A DNA stretch of 64,000 bases from Candidatus Bathyarchaeum tardum. Lineage in GTDB: Archaea; Thermoproteota; Bathyarchaeia; Bathyarchaeales; Bathyarchaeaceae. The translations under genes and the position numbers were made by a program. The DNA is taken from positions 248,001 through 312,000 of the forward strand of contig JARVGH010000001.1 of the NCBI GenBank assembly GCA_029762755.1. The letters run 5' to 3'. The notes below the pieces were generated by a model. The model was not told where the DNA came from. It saw only the letters and a program-made list of their open reading frames with translations, and ran no database searches. This document shows positions 15,234-24,711 of this stretch, in pieces (the first letter of the stretch is position 1; each line of letters opens with the position of its first letter).

Positions 15234-16352
15234 TTAACTTATTTGTCCCTTTACAGAAGTTTCGGAATCGTTCAGCCAACCTGTTTTTTCGTCGACAGGT
15301 CTGTTGAAGATTTTGCCCAGTTTTTTTCTCTCTTTTGCTTCATGATACTTGAAGTACATTTCATTGCCGAAAATTCCCAGTATCTCTATTTTGCCTGTTC
15401 TGTGGGACATAATATATTTGAACCGTTTACTGTGGCCGTTACATTGTTTTTTTGCTTCTTCAACTATTTTTACGCCTTTGCATAATGGAACCTGAAAATG
15501 GTGCTTAACCCTCTTTACTGGTCTACATTGGAATACATAATATGGGTTAACGCCTGTCCGGACGAGCCTGTTTTGTAATTCTGCAAGTGTTTGTGGGTTG
15601 TCGTTGATTCCCCTTAGTAAAACTGTTTGATTATTAACTACTACTCCTGCTTTGAGAAGCTTGTCTACTGCTTCGGTTGATTGTTTCGTTGTTTCTCTTG
15701 GATGATTAAACTGGGTAACAACATATAATCTTCTTTCTGGAGACGAATATTCTGCCAGTATTTCCAGTAGTTCATCGTCTTGAAATCTTGAAGGAAACGT
15801 AACAAGAGTCCTGCTGCCAAACCTTACAAAATCAAGATGGGAAACCTTGGAAAGCATCTTTAAGAAACTTTTAATAATTTTATTGGGAAGCACAAGAGGG
15901 TCGCCACCTGAAATCAACACGTTGTTAATTTCTTTATGGTTCTTAACATACTCGACAGCGTCTTTGAAATCTGAAATTATCTCATTGTTTTCTCTTCTTC
16001 CAACAAGGCGCTTTCTAAAACAGTATCTACAATATGTTGCGCATCTTTTTGTGGCAAGTATAAGGGCTGTTTCCGAGTATTTATGTTGAAGCCCCTGCAG
16101 TTTTGTGTTTTCTGCTTCTCCGCTAGTGTCGTAGGAGCCTTGAAGATTCAACTCGTCTACGGATGGAATAGCCATTTTTTTTATGGGATCTTCTGGATTA
16201 TCCCAATCAATAAGGGATATGTAATACGGTGTTACCTGCATGGGATGTATAGCCGTGATTCGTTTGAGTTTTTTTGTTTCCTTTGATGATAAGTTAATGT
16301 ATTCTTTCAATTGTTCAATTGTGTTGATTAAGTTGATGTCTTGCATCGTCAA
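15234..16352 (-). CDS. kamA: KamA family radical SAM enzyme (lysine 2,3-aminomutase-like)
   Basis: 372 residues. The 4Fe-4S cluster motif CATYCRYC (Cys104, Cys108, Cys111) is followed by FRKR, and the PLP/SAM region by LISGGDPLVLP. HPMQVTPYYISLID and SGEAENTKLQGLQHKYSETALIL are typical of the family. These enzymes move the alpha amino group of lysine to the beta position, in lysine degradation or for the osmolyte N-acetyl-beta-lysine. No acetyltransferase partner lies next to it, so the physiological role is open. Starts ATG at 16352 or 16346. It is divergent from the ArsR-type regulator, with a candidate operator between. Confidence 0.9.
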   Translation of the reverse strand: MTMQDINLINTIEQLKEYINLSSKETKKLKRITAIHPMQVTPYYISLIDWDNPEDPIKKMAIPSVDELNLQGSYDTSGEAENTKLQGLQHKYSETALILATKRCATYCRYCFRKRLVGRRENNEIISDFKDAVEYVKNHKEINNVLISGGDPLVLPNKIIKSFLKMLSKVSHLDFVRFGSRTLVTFPSRFQDDELLEILAEYSSPERRLYVVTQFNHPRETTKQSTEAVDKLLKAGVVVNNQTVLLRGINDNPQTLAELQNRLVRTGVNPYYVFQCRPVKRVKHHFQVPLCKGVKIVEEAKKQCNGHSKRFKYIMSHRTGKIEILGIFGNEMYFKYHEAKERKKLGKIFNRPVDEKTGWLNDSETSVKGQIS

Positions 16353-16405
16353 CTAACCATGTTACAGTTTTTTTTCTGACATATATGTCCTACTGTTCTA
16401 ATCGT

Positions 16406-16419
16406 TTCTATTTATAGAA
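16406..16419. promoter_or_regulatory. inverted repeat TTCTAT-TT-ATAGAA between kamA and regulator
   Basis: A perfect 6-base inverted repeat with a 2-base spacer, flanked on both sides by ATCGTTTC direct repeats (16401 and 16419 region). It sits in the 130-base divergent promoter region and may be the site of the winged-helix regulator encoded at 16483. Confidence 0.4.
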
Positions 16420-16482
16420 TCGTTTCGAAATATACATACAGTTTTTATGTGACCTCCTTTAAAATTTAAAGAAGGACTAAGC

Positions 16483-17058
16483 ATGGAACGAAAAGCAGTT
16501 CAGGTCATCGAAGATTTAAAAACCATAAAAATATTAGCTGATCCTTTACGGCGAGAAATTATCAGGGAAACAGCAAATCAACCGCAGACCCAGAGTCAAC
16601 TCGCAAAAAAGCTGGAACTAACTCCATCCTCGACGATGTATCACCTGAAAAAGCTGCGTGAATCAGGACTAATGGAAATCGAGCATAGCGAAGTAGGAAC
16701 ATATGGTATATTAGAAAAATACTATGAGCCTACAGCAAACTTGTTTATTGAAAACTATAAAAAAACTTCATTGAAACTGCAAAAATATTTCCTTCATACT
16801 CATGTGGAACGTCTAAGAGGCATGTTAGCTACGTTACAGCTTATTGCCGAAAAGAAAGGGAAATCTGTTGAAATTAAACCCGAAGATCTTTATGGCATGG
16901 CCCAGGACATTGCAAACGTTTTGCCTGAGATCGGAAAAAAATTTGAACATAAAGAAACGGATGAAAACCGAGAATCTCTTATTGTAAAAATATACGCCGA
17001 AGCTCTTAACACTATATCTAACGGCAAATGGAGAGACCTTTGTACCGATATACTCTAA
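16483..17058 (+). CDS. ArsR-type winged-helix transcriptional regulator
   Basis: 191 residues. Winged helix at residues 10-75: LKTIKILADPLRREIIRETANQPQTQSQLAKKLELTPSSTMYHLKKLRESGLMEI, then a beta wing. The C-terminal 110 residues are helical, likely dimerisation or ligand sensing, as in the HTH_20/ArsR-like archaeal group. No metal-binding cysteine motif is present, so it is not a classic metal sensor. Divergent from kamA and followed convergently by a TSUP permease; either could be its target. Confidence 0.85.
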   Translation: MERKAVQVIEDLKTIKILADPLRREIIRETANQPQTQSQLAKKLELTPSSTMYHLKKLRESGLMEIEHSEVGTYGILEKYYEPTANLFIENYKKTSLKLQKYFLHTHVERLRGMLATLQLIAEKKGKSVEIKPEDLYGMAQDIANVLPEIGKKFEHKETDENRESLIVKIYAEALNTISNGKWRDLCTDIL

Positions 17059-17137
17059 GCAACGCATCGGCAATAGATGATTTTCAAATTCAATTCATAT
17101 ATTTTTGTTGAATTCAGCAAATAACTAATACTGAGTT

Positions 17138-17992
17138 TTAGCCTGTGAAGAAGAAATAGATTAGCCTTAATGCTGATATGATAGCGATTAATGCGAGAAG
17201 GTTGCGTATTGTTTTTCCTTTTACGCGTTTAGCGAGCAAGCATCCTACTTGGGCTCCGATTACTGTTCCTAGAGTTATCGGGATTGCATACTCGATTAGA
17301 ATATTGTTTAACAGGCCATGAGTTAGTACTCCTACTCCGTTGGTGATAGCCATTGCGAAATGGGATGTTGCAACTGCGATGTGGGTTGGGATGCCAAGTA
17401 CCATCATGGATGAAACGTCTGTTATTCCGCCGCCTAGACCTGCTAAACCTGTTACTATTCCGCCGACAAAACTGCTGGTTAATGCTAAAGCTGGATTACT
17501 AAGGGCATATTTTACTGCGTTGCCTTTGTGGTCTACTCCGTTTCTTATCCATCCTTTTGTAATGCTTTCTTTTGGTATTTCTGGGCAAGCACAAACAGGT
17601 TTTCTTTTGTTTCTTATCAGGACCAATGTAATGAAAAGTATGAAGATGCCACAGATTCCTGCTAGAATGTTTTCGGGCAAAAATGTGGTTATGTATGCAC
17701 CAATGATTATGCCTGGAACGTCCATCACATCGTATAGCAGTCCAAGCTTGTAGTCGATTTGTTTATGTCTAACATAACCAATCGTGGCAGAAACTGTTGT
17801 TCCTAAGATCGCCACTAGACTAATTGCAATAGCATTTTGGGCAGGCAACTGAAAAAGTACAATTAAAGCTGGAACTATAATTACGCCGCCTCCAAGCCCA
17901 ACCATCGCTGAAGGCACACCAACAATGAAACCCAACACAAAAACAAGAAGGGCTCCAACAAGAATCATTTTAATCGAGTTTGGCAAAAACAA
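17138..17992 (-). CDS. TSUP family membrane permease (TauE/SafE)
   Basis: 284 residues, about eight transmembrane segments in two similar halves, each opening with a glycine-rich GLGGG motif: VGVPSAMVGLGGGVIIVPAL (first half) and VGGIVTGLAGLGGGITDVSSMM (second half). This is the TSUP signature; members export sulfite, sulfoacetate or other organosulfur anions. A short loop with CACPE near residue 132 is unusual and could bind metal. No sulfur-metabolism genes are adjacent, so substrate is unknown. Confidence 0.9.
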   Translation of the reverse strand: MFLPNSIKMILVGALLVFVLGFIVGVPSAMVGLGGGVIIVPALIVLFQLPAQNAIAISLVAILGTTVSATIGYVRHKQIDYKLGLLYDVMDVPGIIIGAYITTFLPENILAGICGIFILFITLVLIRNKRKPVCACPEIPKESITKGWIRNGVDHKGNAVKYALSNPALALTSSFVGGIVTGLAGLGGGITDVSSMMVLGIPTHIAVATSHFAMAITNGVGVLTHGLLNNILIEYAIPITLGTVIGAQVGCLLAKRVKGKTIRNLLALIAIISALRLIYFFFTG

Positions 17993-18564
17993 TGGAATAA
18001 TTTAAACATTCCCTTACTGACGGAACTTTCAACAGAATATCCTGCCACGCTTGCTAAATTTCTAGGACTACATCACAGATGCCAAGATCCGCCCAAAATA
18101 GAATGATTCGCAATCGTTTGTAATCTGCAAAAAATCAATTAGGAAACATAGTGGAAATTTCCTTTTCTCCTTTTTTTGTTATCAAACATTTTATCATTTG
18201 TTTTGCTGTTGAGAACAAATTCATTGGCGATGCATGAACTTACGAAAAAATTTTTACCTAAAACTATGAAAAAAATCGTTGTTAACTAATATTTAATGTA
18301 CGGAAAGATGGACGCCTTACCCTTGGGAAAAACAAAAATATAAAACAGTAGAAAAACTGCCGGCTATGCCCACAAAACAAGAAATTAATTCATTGATTGG
18401 CGGTTGTAGCAAACAGATAACCATGTTTCTTAAAGTACTAATATTTCCTAGCGGTGTTGTTTGTTTATTCTTTGCTTTGCAGATTGATAGACAGCCTGTA
18501 AATCGAAAACTGAAAACAGCAATCAAAAGTGTACATAAAACAAGTTCCCCCTGCGAGCAAAGGG
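17993..18564. other. 572-base intergenic region, no gene seen
   Basis: Short open frames exist on both strands near 18320-18590 but lack ribosome binding sites, codon pattern or recognisable motifs. No tRNA, repeat or clear terminator beyond T-rich stretches was found. Confidence 0.5.
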
Positions 18565-21261
18565 TTAGCGTTTTCCAGTTTTTTTGAATTTTTTTCTAAC
18601 CTCTATGCTAATTTGACCAATAATCCAGACTAAGGTGCTGAAAACAGCGACCAAACTCCAACCTACCGAATTAAGTTTATTTACTTTTAGGGCTGCAGCT
18701 AACGGAGCAAAATAGGGGGTAATTAAAAGCAATGCTGTGCAAAGGGCTAAAGCTATCCAAACATAGCGGTTAGATGAAATATTGTTATGCAAAAACCCAG
18801 AAGCATCATCACGCATATTAAAAACATGTACTAACTGAGTAAAAGCAAGCGTCAAAAATGAAATAGTTACTGAAGTTTGATAATCAAAACCAAACCAAGT
18901 TAATGACAAAACGAAAGCAACAATAACTGATGTCGCCATGATGCCTCCATAAATAAGCATGTCTCGCCAATGTGATTTGCTCAATAGGGACTCGTCTGGA
19001 TTTCGGGGAGGGCGATTCATTATATTTATGTCTCCTTTTCCTACCCCAAGTGCGAGAGCTGGAAAAACGTCGGTAATCATGTTTAAATAAAGAATTTGAA
19101 GCGGCAAAATTGGCAACTGCAAACCAAGCAATGTTGCTATCGTGATAATCATGACTTCGCTTACATTACAGGAAAGCAAATAAAACACAAAATTGCGAAT
19201 ATTATTGAATATTTCCCGCCCCGAGTGAATCGCCGAAATTATAGACGAAAAATTATCATCTTTAAGGACCATGTCTGCTGCTTCTCTTGCTACTTGTGTT
19301 CCTCTCTGACCCATAGCAATCCCGATGTCTGCTTTCTTTAGCGCAGGAGCATCATTCACTCCATCTCCTGTCATGGCCACAACTGCGCCACTTCTTTGTT
19401 GAAGAGAAACCAAATTCAACTTTTGTTCTGGGCTAACTCTAGCAAAAATAGGTGCTTCTAATAATCGTTTCTTTTCGGCTTCCGACAGCTTTTCGATGTC
19501 TGCTAATTCTTGCCCTAAAACAGTATATGACTGATCATCATCAATAAGCCCAACTTTCAAAGCAATGTTTTTGGCAGTTTGAGGGTGATCACCAGTTACC
19601 ATTACAACAGATATGCCAGCATTCTTACATAGTTTAAGAGCTTCTTTCACACCTTTACGTGGTGGATCTAACATACCAACTACACCCAAGAGAGAAAGAT
19701 CCTGATATGCATCAGCTTCTTTAGATTCCATCGTTTTGGTGGCAACAGCCAACAACCGTAAACCATCTTTAGCCATCTTGTCCGTTTGTTTTTGCCATTT
19801 TTCTTTGATTTCATTAGTAAACGGTTTTTTTCCATTTTCCGTTAAAACATGGGTGGAAACATCAAAAAGGCTTTCTGGCGCGCCCTTCACCGCAAATCGA
19901 TATTTTTTATCTTCTCTGTGAACTGTTGCCATCATCTTAATATCTGGGTCAAAAGCCTTTTCCTCTACTTCAGGCAACTTCTCTAGAAGCTTCTTTCTTT
20001 CGAGACCCGCTTTTGCTCCAGCTACAAGAAGAGCAACTTCTAGTGGCTCTCCGCTTGCTTCAATTTTTCCTTCTGCATCAGTGTTTAAAGATGCGTTGTT
20101 ACATAACATGCCATTGATAATGAGTTCCTTCAGAACTTTTTGGTCTCTTGGGTCAATTCTTGAGCCTTTTATAATAAATTTCCCATCTGTCTGAAGTCCT
20201 TCGCCACTTATTTCTACCTCAAAGGAGTCTAAAGCAATATTGGCCACAGTCATCTGATTTTCTGTCAACGTTCCCGTTTTATCGGTGTCAATCACTGTGG
20301 TAGTGCCTAATGTTTCTACAGAAGAAAGACGATTTATTAACGCGTTTCGTTGTGCCATGCGCCAAACTCCGCGAGCTAAAGCAATTGTAGCAACAACAGG
20401 TAACCCTTCAGGAACTGTTGCGATAGCTAAAGCTATACCTGTCTCCACCATAACCAGTACATCTCTTCCAGAGATTATCCCTATTATTGTAACCGCTACA
20501 GCAACAACCATTATGACCGCAAACATTTTTCGTCCAAAAGATTCCAGTTTACGTTCTAACGGAGTTTCCTGCTCCTCCACCGCTTCAACCAATGAGCCTA
20601 TTTTGCCTAACTCAGTCTCCATGCCAATGCTTACAACTACCCCCTCTCCGCTACCCCTAATGACTGAAGTTCCTTTGAATAACATATTTGAACGGTCAGC
20701 AAGAGGCACTTCAGGCTCAATCGATTCAATACTCTTTCCCACTGGTAATGATTCTCCAGTGAGTGTTGATTCATCAGCCTGTAGCTTTGATGCCTCAAGC
20801 AGTCGAATATCGGCAGTTACTATGTCTCCAGCTTCGAGAATAACAATATCTCCAGGCACGAGCTCTTCAGCAGGTACCTCTTTAACTTGACCTTTGCGTC
20901 GGACTTTGGTTTTAACTTGCCCAATTTTTCGAAGTGCCTCTACCGAACGTACAGCTTTCAGTTCCGTAAAAAAGCCAATTGCAGTATTTATAGCCAAAAC
21001 TACTGCTATAGCAATCCCTTGAGTAATTTCCCCAAAAACTATTGATATCAGAGTTGCAACAAGAAGTAACACAATTAACAATGATTTGAATTGTTCAACA
21101 AGGATTTCCCATAGGCTTCGTTTTTTAGCACTAACCAAAATGTTTTTTCCATATTTACTGTGCCTTTTCAAAACCTCATTTTCTTCAAGGCCACTTTCTT
21201 TTGAAACATTCAACCTCGCTAAATTTTTGGCTGGGTCATGAGCCCACGGTTTCTGTTTCAT
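18565..21261 (-). CDS. P-type cation-transporting ATPase (P2/calcium-pump type)
   Basis: 898 residues, full length. N-terminal cation ATPase domain, actuator loop TGES at 168-171, transmembrane motif PEGLP (284-288) typical of Ca2+, Na+/K+ and H+/K+ pumps, phosphorylation site DKTGTLT at Asp327, nucleotide-binding domain with KGAPE, hinge MTGDGVNDAPAL, and a C-terminal bundle of six helices. Pumps cations, most likely Ca2+ or another metal ion, out of the cell with ATP. The phosphorylation loop reads IDTDKTGT where CSDKTGT is usual. ATG start at 21261; no regulatory partner adjacent. Confidence 0.93.
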   Translation of the reverse strand: MKQKPWAHDPAKNLARLNVSKESGLEENEVLKRHSKYGKNILVSAKKRSLWEILVEQFKSLLIVLLLVATLISIVFGEITQGIAIAVVLAINTAIGFFTELKAVRSVEALRKIGQVKTKVRRKGQVKEVPAEELVPGDIVILEAGDIVTADIRLLEASKLQADESTLTGESLPVGKSIESIEPEVPLADRSNMLFKGTSVIRGSGEGVVVSIGMETELGKIGSLVEAVEEQETPLERKLESFGRKMFAVIMVVAVAVTIIGIISGRDVLVMVETGIALAIATVPEGLPVVATIALARGVWRMAQRNALINRLSSVETLGTTTVIDTDKTGTLTENQMTVANIALDSFEVEISGEGLQTDGKFIIKGSRIDPRDQKVLKELIINGMLCNNASLNTDAEGKIEASGEPLEVALLVAGAKAGLERKKLLEKLPEVEEKAFDPDIKMMATVHREDKKYRFAVKGAPESLFDVSTHVLTENGKKPFTNEIKEKWQKQTDKMAKDGLRLLAVATKTMESKEADAYQDLSLLGVVGMLDPPRKGVKEALKLCKNAGISVVMVTGDHPQTAKNIALKVGLIDDDQSYTVLGQELADIEKLSEAEKKRLLEAPIFARVSPEQKLNLVSLQQRSGAVVAMTGDGVNDAPALKKADIGIAMGQRGTQVAREAADMVLKDDNFSSIISAIHSGREIFNNIRNFVFYLLSCNVSEVMIITIATLLGLQLPILPLQILYLNMITDVFPALALGVGKGDINIMNRPPRNPDESLLSKSHWRDMLIYGGIMATSVIVAFVLSLTWFGFDYQTSVTISFLTLAFTQLVHVFNMRDDASGFLHNNISSNRYVWIALALCTALLLITPYFAPLAAALKVNKLNSVGWSLVAVFSTLVWIIGQISIEVRKKFKKTGKR

Positions 21262-21433
21262 AAGATGAATTCACCAGAAACTGATTTACAATTGCCGTTC
21301 ATTGTTTTTAAAATCATTTCCAATTTTGTTTTAAAACAAAGACTCACATATTGATAATCTTTTCGCTTTAACTGGTGTCAAACAGAATTTTTATTATTCT
21401 TTCATCTGATGCAGAAATACTTATCCCAGTTAT

Positions 21434-21700
21434 TCATTTCACAATATTTCCTTTTTTATAGTAGACTTTTCTTAATTCTTCGATTTTTATTGCAAATTCA
21501 TTAAGAAAAACAGCAGTAATGTCATGTTTAGGATTAGACGCTTTGGAATCCCCTGTTGAAATACAAAATCCGCAATTTGTGCACAACCAACTTCCATATG
21601 TCTTTTCCTTGATTTCATTGCATTCATTCGCACAAATCGAAAAAGGTAACAAGACTTCTTTTTTGCATATTGGGCAAATTGCGTACTCAGTCACGCTCAT
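21434..21700 (-). CDS. small zinc-ribbon protein, 88 residues
   Basis: Cysteine pairs CPIC (residues 9-12), C23/C27 (ICANEC) and CTNCGFC (about 41-47) make one or two zinc-binding knuckles. The rest is charged. Unknown function; a role in protein or nucleic acid binding is plausible from the fold only. Located left of the tRNA-Pro integration site on the opposite strand to the integrase remnant. Confidence 0.65.
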   Translation of the reverse strand: MSVTEYAICPICKKEVLLPFSICANECNEIKEKTYGSWLCTNCGFCISTGDSKASNPKHDITAVFLNEFAIKIEELRKVYYKKGNIVK

Positions 21701-21837
21701 TATAAATCCCTGATGATTATTAGTTCTTTTTTATTTATAAAAACCTTGTCTAAATTGACTAGAATATCAACCTTCTTTGTCTGTTGACCGAAGTGGAGCA
21801 AAAAAAAGAAATTTGGGTTATAATATCCATAAGCATT

Positions 21838-22065
21838 ATCAAAAACACAAAAACATATACTCGACATTGTAGAACTCGTCATGGCGACGAAAGGTTTATC
21901 GTTAAGATTGCAAGGAACGTTAAAGAAGCAGCTGAACTAATAGAGAACGGCTACGAGTACACAACAGGCGAATACAAAGACGGCGGCAAACTGTTTAGAA
22001 AGCAAAAGCGGTCGTTTTTAGGGTCGTCATCCACATCTGAGGGGTCGTGGTCTAGCATGGACTAA
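21838..22065 (+). pseudogene. C-terminal remnant of a tyrosine recombinase reading into tRNA-Pro
   Basis: From about residue IIKNTKTYT onward this frame matches the C-terminal end of archaeal tRNA-targeting integrases: the tyrosine region (KNT-x-x-YT), then FIVKIARNVKEAAELIENGYEYTTGEY and KDGGKLF. The same tail occurs in the gene at 22161 (TDEACELVKVGFQYVTGDY). The catalytic core upstream is missing, and the frame runs past the usual end and stops inside the D-loop of the tRNA gene. A broken leftover of an earlier integration on the 5' side of the tRNA. Confidence 0.7.
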
Positions 22066-22119
22066 GATTCGCGCCCGGGGCGCGCGAGGTCCGGGGTTCA
22101 AATCCCCGCGACCCCACCA
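22041..22119 (+). tRNA. tRNA-Pro (anticodon GGG), CCA encoded
   Basis: Cloverleaf read by hand: acceptor GGGGTCG (22041-22047) pairs with CGACCCC (22109-22115), discriminator A22116, CCA at 22117-22119. D-stem GTCT (22050-22053) pairs with AGAT (22065-22068) with one G-U. Anticodon stem CGCGC/GCGCG encloses loop CCGGGGC (22075-22081), giving anticodon GGG at 22077-22079. T-arm CGGGG-TTCAAAT-CCCCG. Position 33 reads C where U is nearly universal, which should be checked. No intron. The 3' half serves as an integration site, with copies at 28282 and 29078. Confidence 0.88.
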
Positions 22120-22175
22120 GTAATCCCCCTCGGACATTTTGAGGGAAATATGGCGAGATCTTATTTTGGTTTACT
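22097..22175 (+). repeat. attachment repeat 1 (tRNA-Pro 3' end plus integrase 3' end)
   Basis: Runs from the T-loop TTCAAATCCCC of the tRNA through CCAGTAATCC and GGACATTTTGAGGGAAA to TTATTTTGGTTTACT, which is the 3' end (minus strand) of the integrase gene at 22161. An imperfect direct copy lies at 28282-28357, three bases shorter. Confidence 0.85.
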
Positions 22176-22784
22176 GAATATTTTTCCGCCATCGTTATAA
22201 TCTCCTGTAACATATTGAAATCCGACTTTCACTAATTCGCATGCTTCATCTGTGTTTATTGCAACTTTGACGATGAAGTCATTTTGTTTGAAATCGACTA
22301 GTTGCGTGTATAGCATCGTATAGAGTATGCTTCGATGTCCTAGAATTTCCTTTACTCGAAGTAGGTCCGGTTTTTTGTGGTATTCCATTGTTGCTTTCCA
22401 ATGACGTAGGGTATGAAATGTTATGCTGTTTATCCGCTGATTCTGAAGTTTATAGGCGATTTTTTTTCTTTGTCTTCTAAAGCTTCGTGCGAAATGCCTG
22501 AGTGATCCATTAAATGCCTTGTCAGAAATTTTAGGCAATCTATTCAGCATAGCTATTAATTCGTTTGAGATTGCTAGAACTCGTGGGTTGCTTAATTTTT
22601 CTGGAGTTATAGATACTGTTCTTTTTTCAAAGTCAGAAAATATGTGTAATTTACAGTTTAATCTCTGAAATAAGGAAGATTTAAGCTGTTTTAGCGAAAA
22701 AAACCCTTGAAAAACATCTATGATGAAAATACACATTAAATATGTGATATTTTCTAAAATTTGTTTATGCTCTTTATGTTTCAA
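22161..22784 (-). pseudogene. int: tyrosine recombinase/integrase, N-terminally truncated
   Basis: 207 residues open. The catalytic region is well preserved: RTVSITPEKLSNPR, the box HTLRHWKAT (His124, Arg127), LGHRS (His150) and YTMLYTQLVDF with the nucleophile Tyr159. The first catalytic arginine and the whole N-terminal DNA-binding domain are missing; the first about 40 residues look unrelated. Archaeal integrases of this family are normally about 350-400 residues. The gene stop is 42 bases beyond the tRNA CCA, the usual position for a tRNA-adjacent integrase. The missing N-terminus is replaced upstream by the propeller gene. Probably inactive. Confidence 0.8.
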
Positions 22785-22814
22785 AAGGTAAGGTATTTGT
22801 CTTCAACAGAAATG

Positions 22815-23981
22815 TTAATCGGTTAACTTTTTTCTGTAGATTACGGCTACAAGCACTACGGCAATAACTAATGGAAGAGCAGTCCATAACGGAAACTCTG
22901 GAATAATGCCATATTCATCTGTCTTACCTAACAAAATCACTGATTTCCCAGTGAAAAACTCAAAAAGGTTACCTGCAATGATGTATCCTCCATCAGAGGT
23001 CTCAATCACTGAAGATAGGCGTAGAGATGACCATTCATATCTGGGTTCATACTTCTCGGTCCATACTACATTTCCTTGTGTATCAGTTTTAACCAAGCTA
23101 GCTCCAGAAAGAAAAGCAAATCCTCCATCGGCTGTTTCAACCAAAGAGGTTCCTCCATGGGTTTGGTTCCATTGTATATTCCCCAAAGAGTCAGTTTTAA
23201 TCAAGAATCCACCCCCAGTCAGGGCATACCCTCCATCAGAAGTTTTAACTAAAGATCGAGCAGCACCAACCAAATCTTTCTGTTCCCATTCTGTGTTTCC
23301 CTGAGAATCAATTTTAACTAACCACGAGTCACCTACGATAACGAATCCCCCATCATTTGCTTCAACCACAGAATAAGCACGTTCATACTCTTTTCCGCCG
23401 TATGTTTGGTTCCACTCCATATTCCCCTTTGAGTCAGTTTTAACTACCCAAAAATCATCGTTTCTTTTCGTGACTAAAATGTTATGCTTTATGAGGTCAG
23501 GAATTGTCACATAACCCACTAACGCGTATCCACCATCAGATGTTTCAATTAACGAATACACCTTTTCAGGGCGAGGTCCACCATATGTCCTGTTCCATTG
23601 CATGTTTCCATCAGCGTCAGTTTTTACCAACCAAAAATCTTCTTCTCCACCTCCAAAAGATTGTGTGGAACCAGCTAGTGCGTATCCTCCATCGCCAGTT
23701 TCAACTATGCATGTTGCGTAATCCTTTTTTTCTCCCCCATATGTTCTGTTCCATTGAATGTTTCCGCCCTGGTCAATTTTGATTAGCCAAAAATCATTAA
23801 TATTGCCATATCCTCCAGCTAGTGAGTATCCCCCATCCATTGTGGCAATCATTGAATAAACATTCTGATTTTGGTCAGTTTCGTAAAATTGTCTCCAAAC
23901 ATTAGATGAAGCGTCAACAGAAGGAAAACTAATCCAACCTAAAACAATTACAGTTATTAAAAATAATTTTTTAGATAGCAT
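22815..23981 (-). CDS. secreted beta-propeller-like surface protein with IPEF C-terminal anchor
   Basis: 388 residues: signal peptide (about 1-24, ending VDASS), then about seven repeats of the form (V/D)FWL(V/I)KTD-x-x-GN-x-(Q/E)WN-x-TYGG followed by (V/I)ETSDGGYAL-x-G, then IIPEFP, a transmembrane helix and KKLTD. The tail is the PEF-type sorting signal known from archaea, where an archaeosortase cleaves at the motif. Paralogue of the gene at 3558, which lacks the PEF motif. A GTCAA-N6-TTGAC box precedes it, and TTAGGAGAAAAACT is its ribosome binding site. It lies inside the tRNA-Pro element. Confidence 0.85.
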   Translation of the reverse strand: MLSKKLFLITVIVLGWISFPSVDASSNVWRQFYETDQNQNVYSMIATMDGGYSLAGGYGNINDFWLIKIDQGGNIQWNRTYGGEKKDYATCIVETGDGGYALAGSTQSFGGGEEDFWLVKTDADGNMQWNRTYGGPRPEKVYSLIETSDGGYALVGYVTIPDLIKHNILVTKRNDDFWVVKTDSKGNMEWNQTYGGKEYERAYSVVEANDGGFVIVGDSWLVKIDSQGNTEWEQKDLVGAARSLVKTSDGGYALTGGGFLIKTDSLGNIQWNQTHGGTSLVETADGGFAFLSGASLVKTDTQGNVVWTEKYEPRYEWSSLRLSSVIETSDGGYIIAGNLFEFFTGKSVILLGKTDEYGIIPEFPLWTALPLVIAVVLVAVIYRKKLTD

Positions 23982-24029
23982 AGTTTTTCTCCTAATTAAG
24001 TTTTGAAAGTTTCAAATAAGAGGTTTTTT

Positions 24030-24045
24030 GTCAAACTTTCTTGAC
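24030..24045. promoter_or_regulatory. palindromic box GTCAA-N6-TTGAC, copy 3
   Basis: Sequence GTCAAACTTTCTTGAC, identical over 16 bases to the box at 3460. Located 49 bases upstream of the ATG of the propeller gene at 23981 (minus strand), directly after an AT-rich TAATTAAATT element in that orientation. Same gene family downstream as at 3460. Confidence 0.6.
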
Positions 24046-24711
24046 CAATTTAATTATTCTTGGAAATATTGTTTTGACAGAAAACCACGTGTGATGGAAA
24101 CAAAACTAACAACACATTCGGTTTATAGCAAAAAAGAAAAGGGAATTTAAGTTCTGTTTGAGTGCACTGGTAGATTACGGACTATAATGTGCTGTAAATA
24201 CGCTATGTTTCAGGAGCCCTGAAGTTGGGATTTGAAGGCATTAGTGGTGACAAACGGGCACGCTGAAGCATTAACTTTTTTCTAAGGCAGCATGATGCAC
24301 ATTGCTTTTCTCAAGTATTACCAATATTGTTTTGCAAAGAACGTCACGCTAATAATCTTTCAAGCCAATCTAACCTCTACTGGTTTCTGTTCACTCTTAT
24401 GACCACAATTTGAGCGTTGATAGGCAAAACGTCTATTTCTCCAGCTTCATACTGTTCATTTTTTCGAAATCTAAAAATGAAACAAAAAGGGGAGTTTTTC
24501 TGCAAGAAAACAAGTGGTGATATCCCCATTTGACCCTGTGCAAATCGCCACGACTCCCTCTAAAATGCGTATTTTAACAAATAGGGATTAATTAAGAGTT
24601 ATTTTCATAAAAAAGATGAAATTAAGGATTTATTGGTTTTGCTTCTTGGCTTTTCTGAAACTGGTAGATATTATCCGTAATTGAACACGTTTCTGATTAC
24701 TAGTAAAACAC
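24046..24711. other. 666-base gap inside the tRNA-Pro element
   Basis: No convincing gene. A short stretch near 24612-24684 (plus strand) encodes KKDEIKDLLVLLLGFSETG before a stop and could be a remnant of something larger. No tRNA or repeat copies seen. Confidence 0.45.

Noticed and set aside
17340-17753. 137-codon plus-strand frame over the TSUP permease
   Set aside because: Antisense shadow of a membrane protein gene; no ribosome binding site.
18366-18587. 73-codon plus-strand frame and its minus-strand counterpart
   Set aside because: No motif, no ribosome binding site; one end runs into the ATPase gene.
20285-20890. 201-codon plus-strand frame inside the P-type ATPase
   Set aside because: Antisense to a well-conserved enzyme, with biased composition.
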